Below, one piece after another: positions 1-10,684 of a stretch of 64,000 nt of DNA. The position numbers and the translations under genes are program-made. Source of the stretch: Phragmites australis (taxonomy: Eukaryota > Streptophyta > Magnoliopsida > Poales > Poaceae); the NCBI RefSeq assembly GCF_958298935.1, contig NC_084925.1:13637001-13701000 (forward strand), given 5' to 3'. Within the stretch, counting starts at the first letter, position 1. Each line of letters starts with the position of its first letter. The notes beneath the pieces were generated by a model. The model was not told where the DNA came from, did no database searches, and saw nothing but the letters and a program-made list of their open reading frames with translations.

Positions 1-1049
1 TGTCGTTCCAGAAAGGAGAATACGAGGGCGGGGTTTTGCGTGCGAGGACATTGCCTCGCCGAACAGATTAGCATACGAGGGTTTTGAGATTAACTTGGGA
101 ACAATAGTTTATTACGAATGTATGAATGGAAATTCATATTACTTTTTTATGAGGATACCCCAAGTAGTGACTTACCGAGTCGGTGTTAGCTAACCAGGCC
201 AAGAAAGGGTGGACGCTCCGGTGCTCGGGGCGCCCGAGAACGTGGATTGCCTTGTGCAGGGCGCTTTAGCCCCCAGGTCATCCTTTTAGCACCCGACCAC
301 TTCCCGGGGGCTAGGTGGTCCCGACCACTCATGTCCAAGTGGTAGGATTACCCTAGGACCCCAGAGGCCCAGCAGCGCCATGGGTACTGATGCTCCGGTG
401 CTCGGGTTGCTTGGTTCTCGAGCATTTCCCTACAATCTCAAATGGGCAAGGTTTCTTTGCTTGGTGCGCTCTGTCAGTGCGGTACTCATTATAGCTTGCT
501 CTCATTTTTGAACTGTGACCTCTCGAATGCTCAGACCGGCAAAGTGCACAGATAGAGATACGACCAAGAGGTCCCATGGTTCGGTGGTGTACGGGCCGGG
601 ACTAACCAGGCCGAGCACCGACAGCCCGCCCCTGGGGACTAGGTGGTCCCGACCACTCATGCTCGAGCGGTAGAACCACCCGAGAACCCCAGAGGCTCGG
701 TAGTGCTTGGGGTATTGCCACAGGAGCCGGGCACCACAACCTACCACAAAGGACTTAGGTCAGCGACCGCCGCCTGTGCCGCATACCGACTGGCATCCGT
801 TTTTGTCAGCGGGAAAATGAGAGAGAGCGTGTTTTTTGCGCACCAGTCGAGCATCTCACCAAGCAGATTAACATATGGATTCCAGAGGAAAACTCGGAAT
901 AAGAGCAACATAAGCGTATATTAATGATTCATACAGAAGTGATGAAAATAAATAGCAACTGCTAACTTACGTGGTTGGTATCAGAACCCGGCCAATTTGG
1001 GTAGGGGGAAGGCCCCTGGCCTGGTTGGCTCAAGCAAAGACACGCTTAC
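1..1049 (-). other. Tat-A 3' non-coding region
   Basis: This stretch lies between the pol stop (about 1050) and the off-window 3' LTR. I see no conserved protein on either strand. It holds two diverged copies of a block of about 85 bp, at about 304-389 and 631-717, both containing CTAGGTGGTCCCGACCACTC; the copies are 328 bp apart. Long 3' spacers of this kind are usual in Tat elements. The opening bases TGTCG are not the LTR start, because what follows does not match the LTR at 6933. Confidence 0.65.
304..717. repeat. Direct repeat, two ~85-bp copies 328 bp apart
   Basis: The blocks at about 304-389 and 631-717 share the core CTAGGTGGTCCCGACCACTC, starting at 311 and 639, and then a diverged continuation ending in a shared CCCCAGAGGC. 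GCTCCGGTGCTCGGG also recurs nearby, at about 214 and 391. The core contains the inverted pair GGTGGTC/GACCACTC. The arrangement looks like an old partial duplication inside the 3' tail of Tat-A. Confidence 0.7.
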
Positions 1050-2290
1050 CTATGGATAAAATTTGCAAAGGTGCTCGATGTTCCAAGCATTCGAGAGAGG
1101 CTGCCCGTCCTCTGTGGCCAATCGAAACGAGCCTTGCCGTGGGGTACTGGTCATGACGAAGGGGCCTTCCCACATGGGGGAGAGCTTGTTCTTTCCTTCG
1201 TGCATCTGAGTGCATTAGAAAACCAAATCCCCAACCTCGAGCGACCGGGTTCGGACACGGCACTGATGGTAATGCCTCAGGCTCTGCTGATATTTGGCGG
1301 CTCAGACGGTGGCCCGTCGCCGGTGCTCCTCCAAGTGCTCGACGTTGTCGCGTCTTCGCTGTTCTTGTTCACTCTCCGAGTATCCATTCACCCGAAGTGA
1401 GCCGAGAGTAAGCTCGGAGGGGAGGACAGCCTCGACGCCGTAGATGAGGAGGAAAAGCGTCTCCCCGGTGGCCCAGCTTGGCGTGGTCCTGTTGGCCCAT
1501 AACACAACGGGTAGCTCATCGATCCACCCTTTCCCATGCTTTACGAGCACATCGTAGGTCCGGGTGTTGAGCTCCTTCAGTATCTCGGCATTTGCACGCT
1601 CGACTTGCCCGTTGCCATAGGGATGAGCAACAGAGGCAAAGCAAAGCTTGATCCCGAGGCCCTCACAGTATTCCCGAATAGGGCACTTGTGAACTGGGCG
1701 CCATTGTCGGTGATGATCCTGTTCGGGATGCCGAAGCGACTTGTGATGCTGTGGATGAATTGGACCGCCGTGTTCTTGGTGACCTTGATTACTGGGACCG
1801 CCTCCGGCCACTTGGTGAACTTGTCGATGGCGATGTACAAGTACTCATAGCCCTCGACTGCTCGGTGGAATGGACCCAAGATGTCTAGCCCCTAGACCGC
1901 GAAGGGCCAAGACAGGGGATGGTATGAAGAGCCTGAGCTGGCTGGTGAATCTGCTTTGCATGGAACTGGCACGCCCTGCAGCGCCAAACTAGCTCAGAAG
2001 CGTCCAGGAGGGCTACTGGCTAGTAGAAACCTTGCCAGAAGGCCTTCCCAACCAGCGTGCGGAACGATGCATGGCCACCGCACTCGCCCTCGTGGATCCC
2101 AGTGAGGAGCTCACTGCCTTCTTCCCGGGTGATGCATTTCAGGAGGACACCATCCGTGATGTGCCGGTAGAGATCCCCATCTACAATGGCATAGCGTTTT
2201 GACTGTCGTGCAATCCTCTCTGCAGAGGTGTCGTCCTAAGGAAGGATTTTTTCTTTCAAGTACCCTTGGATCTCATCGATCCATGAGGGT
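1050..2290 (-). pseudogene. Tat-A integrase (degenerate)
   Basis: This is the integrase, which inserts the cDNA copy into chromosomal DNA. Moving leftward on the minus strand one sees the N-terminal zinc-binding region (about 2100-1960, with a preserved CRACQ pair), then the catalytic core: first acidic residue in AIDKFTKWPEA (about 1820), second in ITDNGAQF (about 1700), and the glutamate in NGQVERANAEI (about 1600). The three catalytic residues are still readable, but in two frames, with a shift near 1680-1700. The C-terminal region continues to about 1050, where the frame ends in a tail of the form EHLCKFYP followed by TAG. Stops near 2235 and 2010 also break the frame. Neighbour: the second RNase H lies upstream. 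Confidence 0.85.
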
Positions 2291-2439
2291 TCTTGAGGAC
2301 TATTGACAAGCGCAACACGCTCGCCAGGCAGCGGCACCTTGACGGGACCTCCCACTGAAGGTGCGGCCTCGGTCCCTCCCGATTGAGCTCGAGGGTTCCC
2401 CTTCATCTTGGTCGATAGACAGGACGGGTGGCCGTGTGA

Positions 2440-2860
2440 GCCTTTCTTCAAAGGTTCTAGCCGGGACAAGCGCCCGAGTGGAGGCCAGGCGGGAGGGGTC
2501 ATCGGCCATGGTGTTGTCGCGGCGAAGTATATGCCGCAGCTCCTGGCCGACGAAGTGCTGCTCCAGCCTCCTGACTTGCGCCACGTATGCCGCCATCTGC
2601 TGGTCTGCGCACTGGTATTCTTTGGATACTTGGTTAACTACCAGTTGCAAGTCACCTTTGACAAGCAGCCGCCAAATCCTGAGACCCACCGCTGCTCGGA
2701 GTCCAGCGATGAGGCCTTCGTATTCCGCCATGTTGTTTGTTACTCAGAAATGCAGCTGCACGACATACTGGAGTACTTCACCTGTCGGGGAGGTGAGCAC
2801 CACTCCAGCCCCTGCGCCTTTCAGCGTGAGGGAGCCGTCAAAGTGCATGACCCAGTACCC
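2440..2860 (-). pseudogene. Tat-A second (archaeal-like) RNase H
   Basis: This is a second RNase H domain downstream of the usual one. Visible motifs are MHFDGSLTLKGAGAG (catalytic D near 2840), NNMAEYEGLIAGLRAA (catalytic E) and GDLQLVVNQVSKEYQ (catalytic D), then a C-terminal block with RRDNTMADDPSRLAS. A stop and frame change near 2735-2745 splits it. An additional archaeal-like RNase H is a known trait of the Tat lineage and is the strongest evidence for the lineage call. Confidence 0.85.
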
Positions 2861-2904
2861 AGGTCCGTCTTGCCCGGGGTACACGAACAATTCTTCATTG
2901 TCGA

Positions 2905-3520
2905 TCTCGGGGACCGGCGTCCACTCCGCCATGAAGTCGGACAGGGCCTGGCTTTTGATCGCGTGGCGACTGATGAAATGTAGATCAAATTCTGTGAGCT
3001 CGACCGCCCACTTGACGATATGCCCAATACCTTCTCGATTCTGCAGGATCGATCCTAGTGGGTATGTGCTTACCACCGAGACCTTGTGCGCCTAGAAGTA
3101 GTGTCGCAGCTTCCTGGAAGTGATAAGCACTGCATAGAGCATCTTCTGTGCTTGAGGGTATCTCGTCTTGGCATCTCAGAGTACTTCACTAACGAAGTAC
3201 ATCGGTTACTGTATTCGGCGGGCCCCAACTACGGCCTCACCCGAGGCCTTGCTATAGCCCCCGAGCTCAACGCAGAGTTCGGGGCCTGCCGAGGTCCCGA
3301 GCTCAAGCTCCTGGTCGGGAGTGGTCCTGTGTCCCAGAGGCTGCATGGGGGCGGCCGGGAGCTCGGACCTAGCACCTTGCCCCAAGCACTCATCACGCTC
3401 CACCACCAGCACCGTGCCCACGGCCTGAGGAGTGGCCGATACGTAGAGCAATAGAGGTTCACCCTTGCCGGGGGCCACCAGTACGGGCGACAAGATGAGG
3501 TACTTCTTTAAGTCCTGGAA
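2905..3520 (-). pseudogene. Tat-A RNase H (gypsy type, degenerate)
   Basis: This is the RNase H directly following reverse transcriptase. Pieces recognised on the minus strand are LILSPVLVAPGKGEPLLLYV (about 3500-3440), a block of the form VYFVSEVLRDAKTRYPQ (about 3205-3160), RKLRHYF (about 3110), and the connection block around GHIVKWAVELTEFDLHF (about 3030-2960) ending in ALSDFMAEWTP. The middle, about 3440-3210, does not align and looks like inserted or scrambled sequence: the usual short span is expanded to about 230 bp of proline- and glycine-rich translation. Several frameshifts make it non-functional. Confidence 0.75.
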
Positions 3521-4440
3521 GGCCTACTCGGCCTCTAGTGGCCAGTCGAAATGACCGGTCTTCTTCATCAATTTGAAGAGTGGGAGCCCCCGCTCCCTAA
3601 GCTTGGAGATGAAGTGCCCCAAGGCTGCCATGCACCCAGTGAAGCGATGTACCTCTTTGAGCCAAGCTGGGGCACGCATCTGCTCGATGGCCCGGATCTT
3701 CTCGGGATTGGCCTTGATTCCGCGACTGGAGACCAAGAAGCCAGGGAGTTTACCCGCGAGTACCCGAATATGCACTTCTCAGGGTTGAGCTTCAGGCGCG
3801 TGCTGCGAAGACTATTAAACATCTCGGCCAAGTCTTCCAGCAGGGTGGCCCGTTCTCAGGACTTGACCACGATGTCGTCGACATAAGCCTTGATGTTGCG
3901 ACCAACCAGCGTGTTAAGGATAATGCGGACGGCCCACTGGAATGAAGATCCAGCTTTGCGCAAGCCAAAAGGTATAGACACATAGCAATAAGTCCCCACC
4001 GGGGAAATAAAAGATGTTTTTTCTTCATCTTTCTTAGCCATGCGAATTTGGTGATAGCCCGAATTTGCATCAAGAAATCTCAAAAGGTCGCACCCCGCAG
4101 TGGAATCGACAATCTGGTCTATGCGAGGTAGAGGGAAAGGATCTTTTGGGAAAGCCTTATTAAGGTCGGTGTAGTCGACGCATATCCTCAGCCTGCCATT
4201 GGCCTTGGGGACGACGACGGGGTTTGCTAGCCACTCTGAGTGGAGGACTTCTCAGATGAAGCCAGCGTTAAGGAGCTTGTTGACTTGCTCCCGAATGAAC
4301 TCCTGGCGCTCAGGTGCCTGTCGACGAACCTTCTGCCTCACGGGCCGGGCATCTAGGCGCACGGCAAGGTGATGCTCGATCACCTCCCTAGGGATGCCGG
4401 GCATATCCGACGGCTGCCATGCAAACACATCAGCGTTAGC
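3521..4440 (-). pseudogene. Tat-A reverse transcriptase (degenerate)
   Basis: This is the RNA-dependent DNA polymerase of the element. On the minus strand the fingers region is seen at about 4230-4130 (RICVDYTDLNKAFPKD), then [13 protein letters not shown] (about 4080-4040), PFGLRKAGSSFQ (about 3970-3930) and the catalytic box YVDDIVVKS (about 3880-3856), followed by the thumb (LNPEKCIFG, then KANPEKIRAIEQM to about 3680). The YVDD box is intact. A stop directly follows VVKS and the frame shifts at least twice downstream. Confidence 0.9.
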
Positions 4441-4644
4441 CCGGAGGAAGGCGACGAGTGCGCTTTCCTATTTGGCGTCCAGGTCACCACCAATTCTGGT
4501 GACCTTAGATGGGTCTTCACCCACTGTGACCCCCTTTGTGGGGATGGAGGCGTCAGCGGCGAGTCTTGACTTGGACGAAGAGGGTCCCGGACTCCCCGGG
4601 TGTCCTTCGACCTCGGCTCGAGTGGAGACCAAGGCCGAGTACAG

Positions 4645-5081
4645 CTACTTGGCACAGGAGACGGTGCTACCAGTTTCGGCGGGCACGGAGATGGGGCCGG
4701 CCGGGCCTGGCATCTTCACGGTGAGGTAGGCGTAGTGTGTCGCCACCATAAACCTGGCGAGCGCCAAGCACCCGAGGATCGCATTGTAGGGGAGAGGGAC
4801 CTCCGCGATGTCGAAGACGACGTTCTCCATCCAAAAGTTGTCCCGGCTCCCGAAGGTGACGGGCAACTGACCTGCCCGAGGGGGAGGGTGTGCCCCGGCG
4901 TCACCCCATAGAAAGGGAGGGATGGCTCCAGACGCTTCGGAGGCACCTGCAGCTTCTTGAATGCCTCTTGGGACAGTAGGTTTAGGCCTGCACCCCCGTC
5001 GATCAGCACTCGGCTAACCTTCACATTGCAGATGGTGGGGGACACCACCAGAGGCAGTCGCCCCACCCTCGCAGTACTCAC
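4645..5081 (-). pseudogene. Tat-A aspartic protease (frameshifted)
   Basis: This is a retropepsin-type protease. The active site is VLIDGGAGLNLLS at about 5015-4975, with the catalytic aspartate in DGG. The frame shifts near 4870, after which the C-terminal half reads LPVTFGSRDNFWMENVVFDI and NAILGCLALARFMVATHYAY. The same two blocks are recognisable in Tat-C (about 33680-34030 on the minus strand), which supports both calls. It lies between gag and reverse transcriptase, as expected. Confidence 0.85.
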
Positions 5082-5093
5082 GGGATGGTCCGC

Positions 5094-6874
5094 CTAACTG
5101 AAGGTGATCGGGGTCCCCGACCACTTGAGATGCCTTGTGGCTGCCGCGCTTGGGGTTGCCGAGCACATCTCACGCCGCATTGTTTTGACGTAGCGGTGAG
5201 AGAAGGGTGTGTACACGCCCCCATCAATGAAGGCGACGGTGTGCTTGGGCTCTTGAAACCCAAGCTCTTCGTTTACGGGGGCGCCTTTGTCATTTCCACC
5301 CTTGCAACGCTCCTCGCGCTCCTTCTGGCACCGCTCCGCGAGACCCTTCACCGACCGGCACTCGGTGAGGTCGTGCCAGTCGGTTTGGTGGATTTCGCAC
5401 CATTTCCCTGCCTCTGGCCTCGTAGGAATGGGCTTTTCTCGACAATCGCTTGGCGTGCTGGCCTGCGTGCGGCGCCTTCCGCCGGTAGGACTGGGGCAGC
5501 GTCGCGCTTCTTCCTCTTTATCTTTTCCCACTTATCGGAGCAGGAAGGACCTATTTTGTTGGTTGTGGGTTGCTCGGGGCATGGAACGTGCCACGCCCGA
5601 GCTTCCGCCGCCTTGGCGCACTTGTCGTCCAGCACGAAAAGCTCCACGGTGGTCTTGACTTCATGCGTGGCTAGCTTCTCGAGCATCCGCTCATCGCGGA
5701 CGCCCTGCCGGAAGGCAACGATGAAAGCGTGGGGGGTGATCCGCGGGATGGTATTGCGGACCGAGCTGAAGCACTGTATGAACCACCTCAGCGTCTCTCC
5801 CTCCCACTGCTTGACGGCATGGAGGTCGCACTCCAGGACGGGGCGCGTGGAAGTGCCCTGAAAGTTTGCCCCAAATTGGTGGCACAGATCATCCCAGGAG
5901 CAAATAGAGCCTCGGGGTAAATTCATGAGCCAACAGCGGGCAGAGCCCCTCAGGGCCACGTGAAAGTAGTTTGCCATCACCTTTTCGTTCCCGCCTACCT
6001 CTTGGAAGGTGGTGGTGTAGATCTGGAGGAACTCTACGGGGTAGATGGAACCGTCGTACTTCTCCGATAGTTCGGGCCGGAACTTTGTTGGCCAGTTGAC
6101 CCGGCGGAGCTCACCGGTGAACGCTCGGTAGCCTGTGCCATATACCTCAACGCCGGCTGTGCCCCTGGGGGGTGAAGGTTGGCGCGCCGGGAAACCCCGG
6201 CAGTCACGGGCCTACATAGAGGAAGCTTAGTCCTCCACCGCCTCAGCCTCGCGACGGGATTCCTAGCGGCGCTCGAGGGTGACACGCGCATCCTCAATGG
6301 CCCTCCGCTCATTGAGGTGCAAGCGGAGGTCTTGAGCTCCCGTCATGATCAGGGTGGTGGCACTTCGTTTGGAGCCCCCCTGGCCAGTTCTACCACCACC
6401 CGAAGATGCTCCGGCTTTTGTTGTACCGTGGAGGGAGGTGGCACGGGAACTCTGGGCAAGTACTTGCCGATGAGCCGTGTCGACCAAGTCGACTACCTCC
6501 CGTAGCCAACGGCCCTCTGGTGTTTCTCCCGCTGCCTGGACAGGTAGGTGTCTAAGGAGTGCTTGCACCGCAAGCAAGGCACTCCCAGGGCTGGCGTCAC
6601 CAAAGTTGAGTTTACGCCGTATCGACGCTCGGCGTTGTCCGGATGCCGACCTCGCGATAGGGACAATTGCTGCTTGCTGTGGGTTTGGTGGCCCACCCGC
6701 GGTGGTCGTGGCCCTACTGGGCCTAGCGCCATTGTCCTCGATGTAGGGAGGTGCCGTATGAGCTGGCTGCTGATGTTGTTGAGGACCAGCAGGAGCCAGG
6801 GCCCCCTGGGCTACGTTTTCCATTTCCTTGTTCGAGTCCGAGTCAGTGCACTGAAGACGATGTTTGCCTGCCAT
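5094..6874 (-). pseudogene. Tat-A gag (frameshifted)
   Basis: This is the structural protein that packages the element RNA. The start chosen is ATG at 6874, the first in the longest leftmost frame after the leader; the N-terminal 200 residues are proline-, alanine- and glutamine-rich. The conserved capsid-like core is at 5980-5600 (MANYFHVALRGSARCWLMNL, then WDDLCHQFGANFQGT and the block around GETLRWFIQCF). The nucleic-acid-binding knuckle is at about 5420-5370 (CEIHQTDWHDLTEC). At least three frame changes separate these blocks (near 6270, 6035 and 5530-5350). The same knuckle type is seen in Tat-C. Confidence 0.85.
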
Positions 6875-6910
6875 TTTTCTGCAAAAAATGAGGTGGATTC
6901 AGGGATGCAA

Positions 6911-6932
6911 CCCCCCTACCTGGCGCGCCAGC
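6911..6932 (-). other. Tat-A primer-binding site
   Basis: On the minus strand the LTR ends in CTACCGACA and is followed after two bases by TGGCGCGCCAGGTAGGGGG. This is the usual position of the tRNA primer-binding site. A similar string follows the LTR of Tat-B1 (10117 onward). I cannot assign the tRNA with certainty. Confidence 0.7.
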
Positions 6933-8173
6933 TGTCGGTAGACGAATGCCACAAGCAGGGATCCTGAGGGACCCCCTTTGAGATTTGGCCGGGGGGCTGG
7001 TCCTGGAACTACCTCGTACGTGGGGTTAATACGTGTGGGACTTAGGCGGGATGAATCGTTGTCGGCTGGTAGAAATAAATGCACCAAGGATTTAGACAAG
7101 TTCAGGCCGCACGGAGGCGTAATACCCTACTCCTGTGTGTTCTATATGTTATCAATGCTCTTCGGATGTCTCTATGTCTTTCTCGATCTCTAGCTCTCTC
7201 ATTTTTCTCTGTGTTACAAGGTGCCCTTTCTACGAAGTGCTCCCCCCCTTTTATCTACCGGGGGAGGCTCTCCAGGGAGTGCCCAGAACGAAGGCACAAG
7301 TTCCCATAAATAATAAATGGAAAGCGACCATCATGGGTCTACAGTTGATGTTATAAAGGGTTGAAAATACATCCCTCGGATAATCCCATCAGTCTTCACG
7401 TCCCAGCTTTAGCAGGAGCAGGGGCACCCATCAGCTAGCCTCTGAGTACTCTCTCATGCCCGTCTGGTCAGAGTTGGTCTGACACGGTCTGATGCAACAG
7501 GGCGATAAGCGATAAGCCTCAAGACCATCGAAGATATCTTCAAGCCGTCTTTCTTTATGGGCCCCACGAGGGGACATGCGATGGGACCCGCCGTATTAAT
7601 TGTGCCCATGCCTTCCTGCCAGGCGGCGGTAGGGACTGACGTATTCAGTACGGCAAGCGTGGGGGAAAGTGGTTGGATGTGACCATCCACGCTCCCCATT
7701 AAATGCAGCATCGGGCCTCTCACCGACCGACACCTCATCATGGAGTCCCTGCAGGGTCAACCGGCATGGGGCTTGCCAAGTGCTCGGGGACCAACTATTC
7801 TAGGCCCCGAGAGCCTAGTCCTGGACCTTGCTTCCCTCGGGTCCTCGGGGCACTCCAGGTACTTGGGGACCAACTGTTCTTAGCCCCGAGTGCCCAGCCC
7901 CGGACCTTGCTTCCCTCGGGTCCTCGGGGCATTCTTGGTACTCGGGGACCAATTGTTCTTGGCCCCGAGCACCCCCTCCCAGACCTGGCTTCCTTCGGGT
8001 CCTCAGGACTCTCTAGGTACTCGGGGACCAACTATTCTTGTCCCCGAGCACTTACTTTCAGACCCTAATTCCCTCGGGCACTCGGGGAGGTGGTCCCCAA
8101 GGGAAGGCGCCATGTGGCACTACGCTGTCCTGGCCTTGGGACTCGGGAACCCCCGGATCCCATATCACCGACA
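6933..8173 (-). repeat. Tat-A 5' LTR (1241 bp)
   Basis: The boundaries follow the 6-bp inverted termini: on the plus strand it begins TGTCGGTAGACG at 6933 and ends CACCGACA at 8173. The inner end touches the primer-binding site. A minus-strand TATA-like string (GATAAAAGG, about 7247-7256) may be the promoter. The outer third holds a 79-bp tandem repeat. The other LTR lies outside the window, so its age cannot be measured here. Confidence 0.85.
7781..8098. repeat. 79-bp tandem repeat, about 4 copies, inside LTR
   Basis: The string CTCGGGGACCAA or a close variant recurs at 7783, 7862, 7941 and 8020, a constant step of 79 bp. Each unit also carries a CCCCGAG block and a TCCCTCGGG block. As 79 is not a multiple of 3, open frames shift from unit to unit, which explains overlapping proline/serine-rich reading frames on both strands here; none looks like a real protein. 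Confidence 0.9.
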
Positions 8174-8389
8174 GTGCCCCTTTATCCTAACTGTAAGGAG
8201 AAGTACACACGACTTTTAGGGACCTAAAGTTTCTACAACTGAAGGAAACTCATGGTTGGACTGACAAGCATTGCTAGATCTACTAAGGGACATGCTACTG
8301 GAGAGAAACTTGGTGCTCGAGGGCATCTACGACGTGAAGAAGATAATTTGTCATTTATGACTGGAAATAGAAAAATACATGTATGTATG

Positions 8390-9314
8390 TAGGATTGTAT
8401 CTTGTTTGATGGAGAGTATACAGAACTGAATCAATGTCCCGTTTGTGGAACCCATCGATATCAGTGTAGAATTCATGGTGATGATGTTGATGGAGGAAAG
8501 AAAAGTAAAGGGCCTCCTAGGAATGTGGTGTAGTATTTTTCTGTAATTCTTTGTCTAAAACATTTGTTTTCCAATAGAAAAGAGGCCTAATTGGTGTGTT
8601 GGCATAAGGAGGGTCGTAAGAATGATGCAATGATACGACACCCGGTGGATTCCACTCAGTGACGAACTACTGATTCCACATTTGATTGGTTCACTGAAGA
8701 ATTGAGAAATATTAGGTTCGCTATGAGCACAGATAGCATGAATCCATTTGGTAACATGAGTACCTCACATAGCACTTGGCCTATTGTATTGTCGATATAT
8801 AACCTTCCTCAATCAGGTCAAGAATATCAATGTGTTCTTGGAAAGCAAAAATGATCCTCCAAGGATGATGAACAAAAAAAAAATGTGGAACATGAAATCA
8901 ATACTATTTGAGCTAGAATATTAGGAAAAGTTAGATGTTCGCCACTCTATCGATAACATGCATGTAAAGAAGAATATTTGCGAGAGTTTGATTGGTACAT
9001 TGCTCCAAATGAAGGGAAAAGGAAAGGATCATGAGAACACACAAGCTAACCTTGAAGAAATGGGCCTAAGGCTGAAGCACCATTCACATGATATGGACAA
9101 AGGAAAACACCTACAACCAACAGCTATCACTCTTTCCAAGAAGAAGAGAAAAGAATTATGCGAGTTCTTGCATAGTATGAAAATTCCCTCCGGTTACTCA
9201 TCCAACATCGCAAGACGTGTTTCAATAAAAGAGCTAAAAATAAATTTCATCATGATGAAGTCCCAAGATTTCCATGTGATAATGACATCACTGCTTGTGG
9301 TAGCTATTAGGAAC
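8390..9314 (+). pseudogene. CACTA (En/Spm) TNP2-like transposase relic
   Basis: This is a remnant of the transposase that moves CACTA DNA transposons. In one frame with several stops: FDGEYTELNQCPVCGTHRYQ (8405-8465, the Cys-Cys finger region of TNP2), a block of the form RKNDAMIRHPVDST (about 8610-8655), then FTEELRNIRFAMSTDSMNPF and MSTSHSTWPIVLSIYNLP (about 8690-8810). A deletion near 8830-8880 removes the following core. The later part resumes with MHVKKNICESLIGTLLQMKG (8958 onward) and GYSSNIARRVSIKELK, ending near VVAIRN at 9313. It is cut there by the Tat-B1 LTR. No terminal inverted repeats are visible. The sequence at about 8179-8390 is probably part of the same transposon but shows no clear motif. 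Confidence 0.85.
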
Positions 9315-10116
9315 TGTCGGTGTAAGGTATATGGGGTCCCCTGCCAGGACGGACGTCAATGACTGGTTTTTGCAGGACTAGTTCTTTTCCCTAAACAGGG
9401 TCCACCGTGCGACTACTCGGCATCGCACGAACACACTCCCAACCCCCGCTGGATTTCCTGTGACCAGTCCCAACTGGTCGTGTGGCAGGTACTCATCTAA
9501 ACCAAACCACTCTCATTTAGTGCTAATACCTATGCAGTTTTCCTTTCCCAGGCGCATCCCACCGGCTGAGACGACTGGGGCGGACGCAGAGCTTATGTAT
9601 TCCCTCCCATGGCATTAATTGTTATAGGATAGGTTCGCGGACGCCACTAAGGGAGTAGCAGGCGCGCATCAGCAACCGGTGATGGGATGGGGCAGGCCGG
9701 GCGATCTGAACTGATAAGTATAGAAGGAGCTGACAGATGGGACAAACCTTGCAACACTCCGAAGCTAGCGAGGCGTGTGCGTGCTTCGTAATGATAGCCT
9801 ATTGTTGACCGTCTCGATAGGGATGGGTCAGTTGGATGGACCCACTTGTAAGGATCTTTCCCCCTGGGCTATAAAAGGAGGAGAGGAGAGGGCTCCAAAG
9901 ATGGGCTAGAACATCATCTGTAACCAACTGAGACCACAAAAAAAGAATACACAAGATGTAGGGCTATTACCCTAAGGGGGGCCTGAACCTGGATAATCCT
10001 CGGTGTTCTTGAGTTGTACACACACAAACAAATTCAGTAGGTACTCCCCAAACAAAGATCACACACCCGTCGTCCGATACACCCTAGAATCATTGTCAGG
10101 GATTGTTCCCCCGACA
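9315..10116 (+). repeat. Tat-B1 5' LTR (802 bp)
   Basis: The LTR starts TGTCGGTGTAAGG and ends TTCCCCCGACA, directly followed by the primer-binding region. The five bases before it (9310-9314, GGAAC) would be a target duplication, but no right end exists to compare. A TATAAAAGG promoter lies at about 9880. Its relative at 40184-40953 is 770 bp long. Confidence 0.85.
9880..9888 (+). promoter_or_regulatory. LTR TATA box of Tat-B1
   Basis: TATAAAAGG lies about 235 bp before the LTR end, in a GC-rich setting (CCCCTGGGC before it). The related LTRs of Tat-B2 have TATATAAA at the corresponding place (40713 and 54827). Confidence 0.6.
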
Positions 10117-10684
10117 TTTGGCGTGCCAGGTAGGTGGGCGTGTTTCCGAGTTCAGGATCCGAGTCACTGTGAGGTGTTCTTCGTTGGGTACGACCAGACG
10201 GATCCAATATGTCCAAAACTAAGGACATTGGATCAGGATCCGAAGGCTTCGGGAGGCAACGGGGGGCAACAGAGGCATCCATGCTCCCTACGCCAAGGAG
10301 AGCTCATGGACCGCAAGCTCTGGGAGAACTGGCTTCTTTGGTGGCAGCCCCACCCGAAAGAGTGCTCACCACATCAGGACTTCCACCCCCAGCCCCGTGA
10401 CATGAACCAAAACCATCAAGCAGGTATGATTCGATTTGGCAAAAGAGTATATGGGAACTAATCGTGTGTGTCGTTTCTCCGAGCAGGCTCAACTCAAGAA
10501 CGAATAGAAGGGTCTACACCTCAAACTTTTGGCATGAGTAACGACCACTCCCCGTTGGGTACCAGTAAGGAAGGCAGCTTACTAGAATCTTAGAAAGGTA
10601 ACCCTCTCCTTTCCCGTTGCTGACCACCCTTCGATCAAAAGGGGGAATCCTTGTCCTACCTTGCAGGATTTCAACGGTACTAGA
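10117..10684 (+). pseudogene. Tat-B1 primer-binding site, leader and gag N terminus (truncated)
   Basis: Directly after the LTR comes TTTGGCGTGCCAGGTAGGTG, the primer-binding region. A frame through 10140-10200 reads SHCEVFFVGYDQTDP and is matched in Tat-B2 by RCEVFIMGYDPDEP (about 41060-41105), so this is a conserved coding block near the gag start. The possible start codon is ATG at 10209 or one upstream. Downstream the translation is broken by stops, and no capsid core or knuckle is reached before the T1 junction near 10685. Confidence 0.65.

Larger units (their letters stand above)
1..8173 (-). mobile_element. Tat-A: Tat-lineage Ty3/gypsy retrotransposon, 3' LTR off window
   Basis: This is a minus-strand LTR retrotransposon, read right to left as LTR, gag, protease, reverse transcriptase, RNase H, a second RNase H, integrase and a long 3' non-coding tail. 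The second, archaeal-like RNase H and the gag knuckle of the form C-x2-H-x4-H-x4-C are what I know as marks of the Tat lineage. The 5' LTR has termini TGTCGG and CCGACA. The bases following it on the plus strand (8174-8178, GTGCC) would be one target-site copy, but the partner lies outside the window. Every domain has frameshifts or stops, so the copy is dead. Tat-C and Tat-B1/B2 in this window are relatives. Confidence 0.9.
9315..10684 (+). mobile_element. Tat-B1: 5' LTR plus gag start of a Tat-like element, truncated
   Basis: A plus-strand element begins at 9315 in the CACTA relic; its right part is missing because the truncated LTR of T1 begins near 10685. The LTR and leader resemble those of Tat-B2 (40184 onward): both LTRs begin TGTCGRTGTAA and the leaders share a peptide of the form CEVF(F/I)xGYDxxxP. 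Only the leader and gag N terminus remain. Confidence 0.8.

Noticed and set aside
1..60. TGTCG at the first base as the Tat-A 3' LTR start
   Set aside because: The following bases do not match the 5' LTR at 6933; the LTR must lie off the window.
7703..8219. Overlapping open frames on both strands
   Set aside because: They follow the 79-bp tandem repeat in the Tat-A LTR; the composition repeats from unit to unit and no domain is present.
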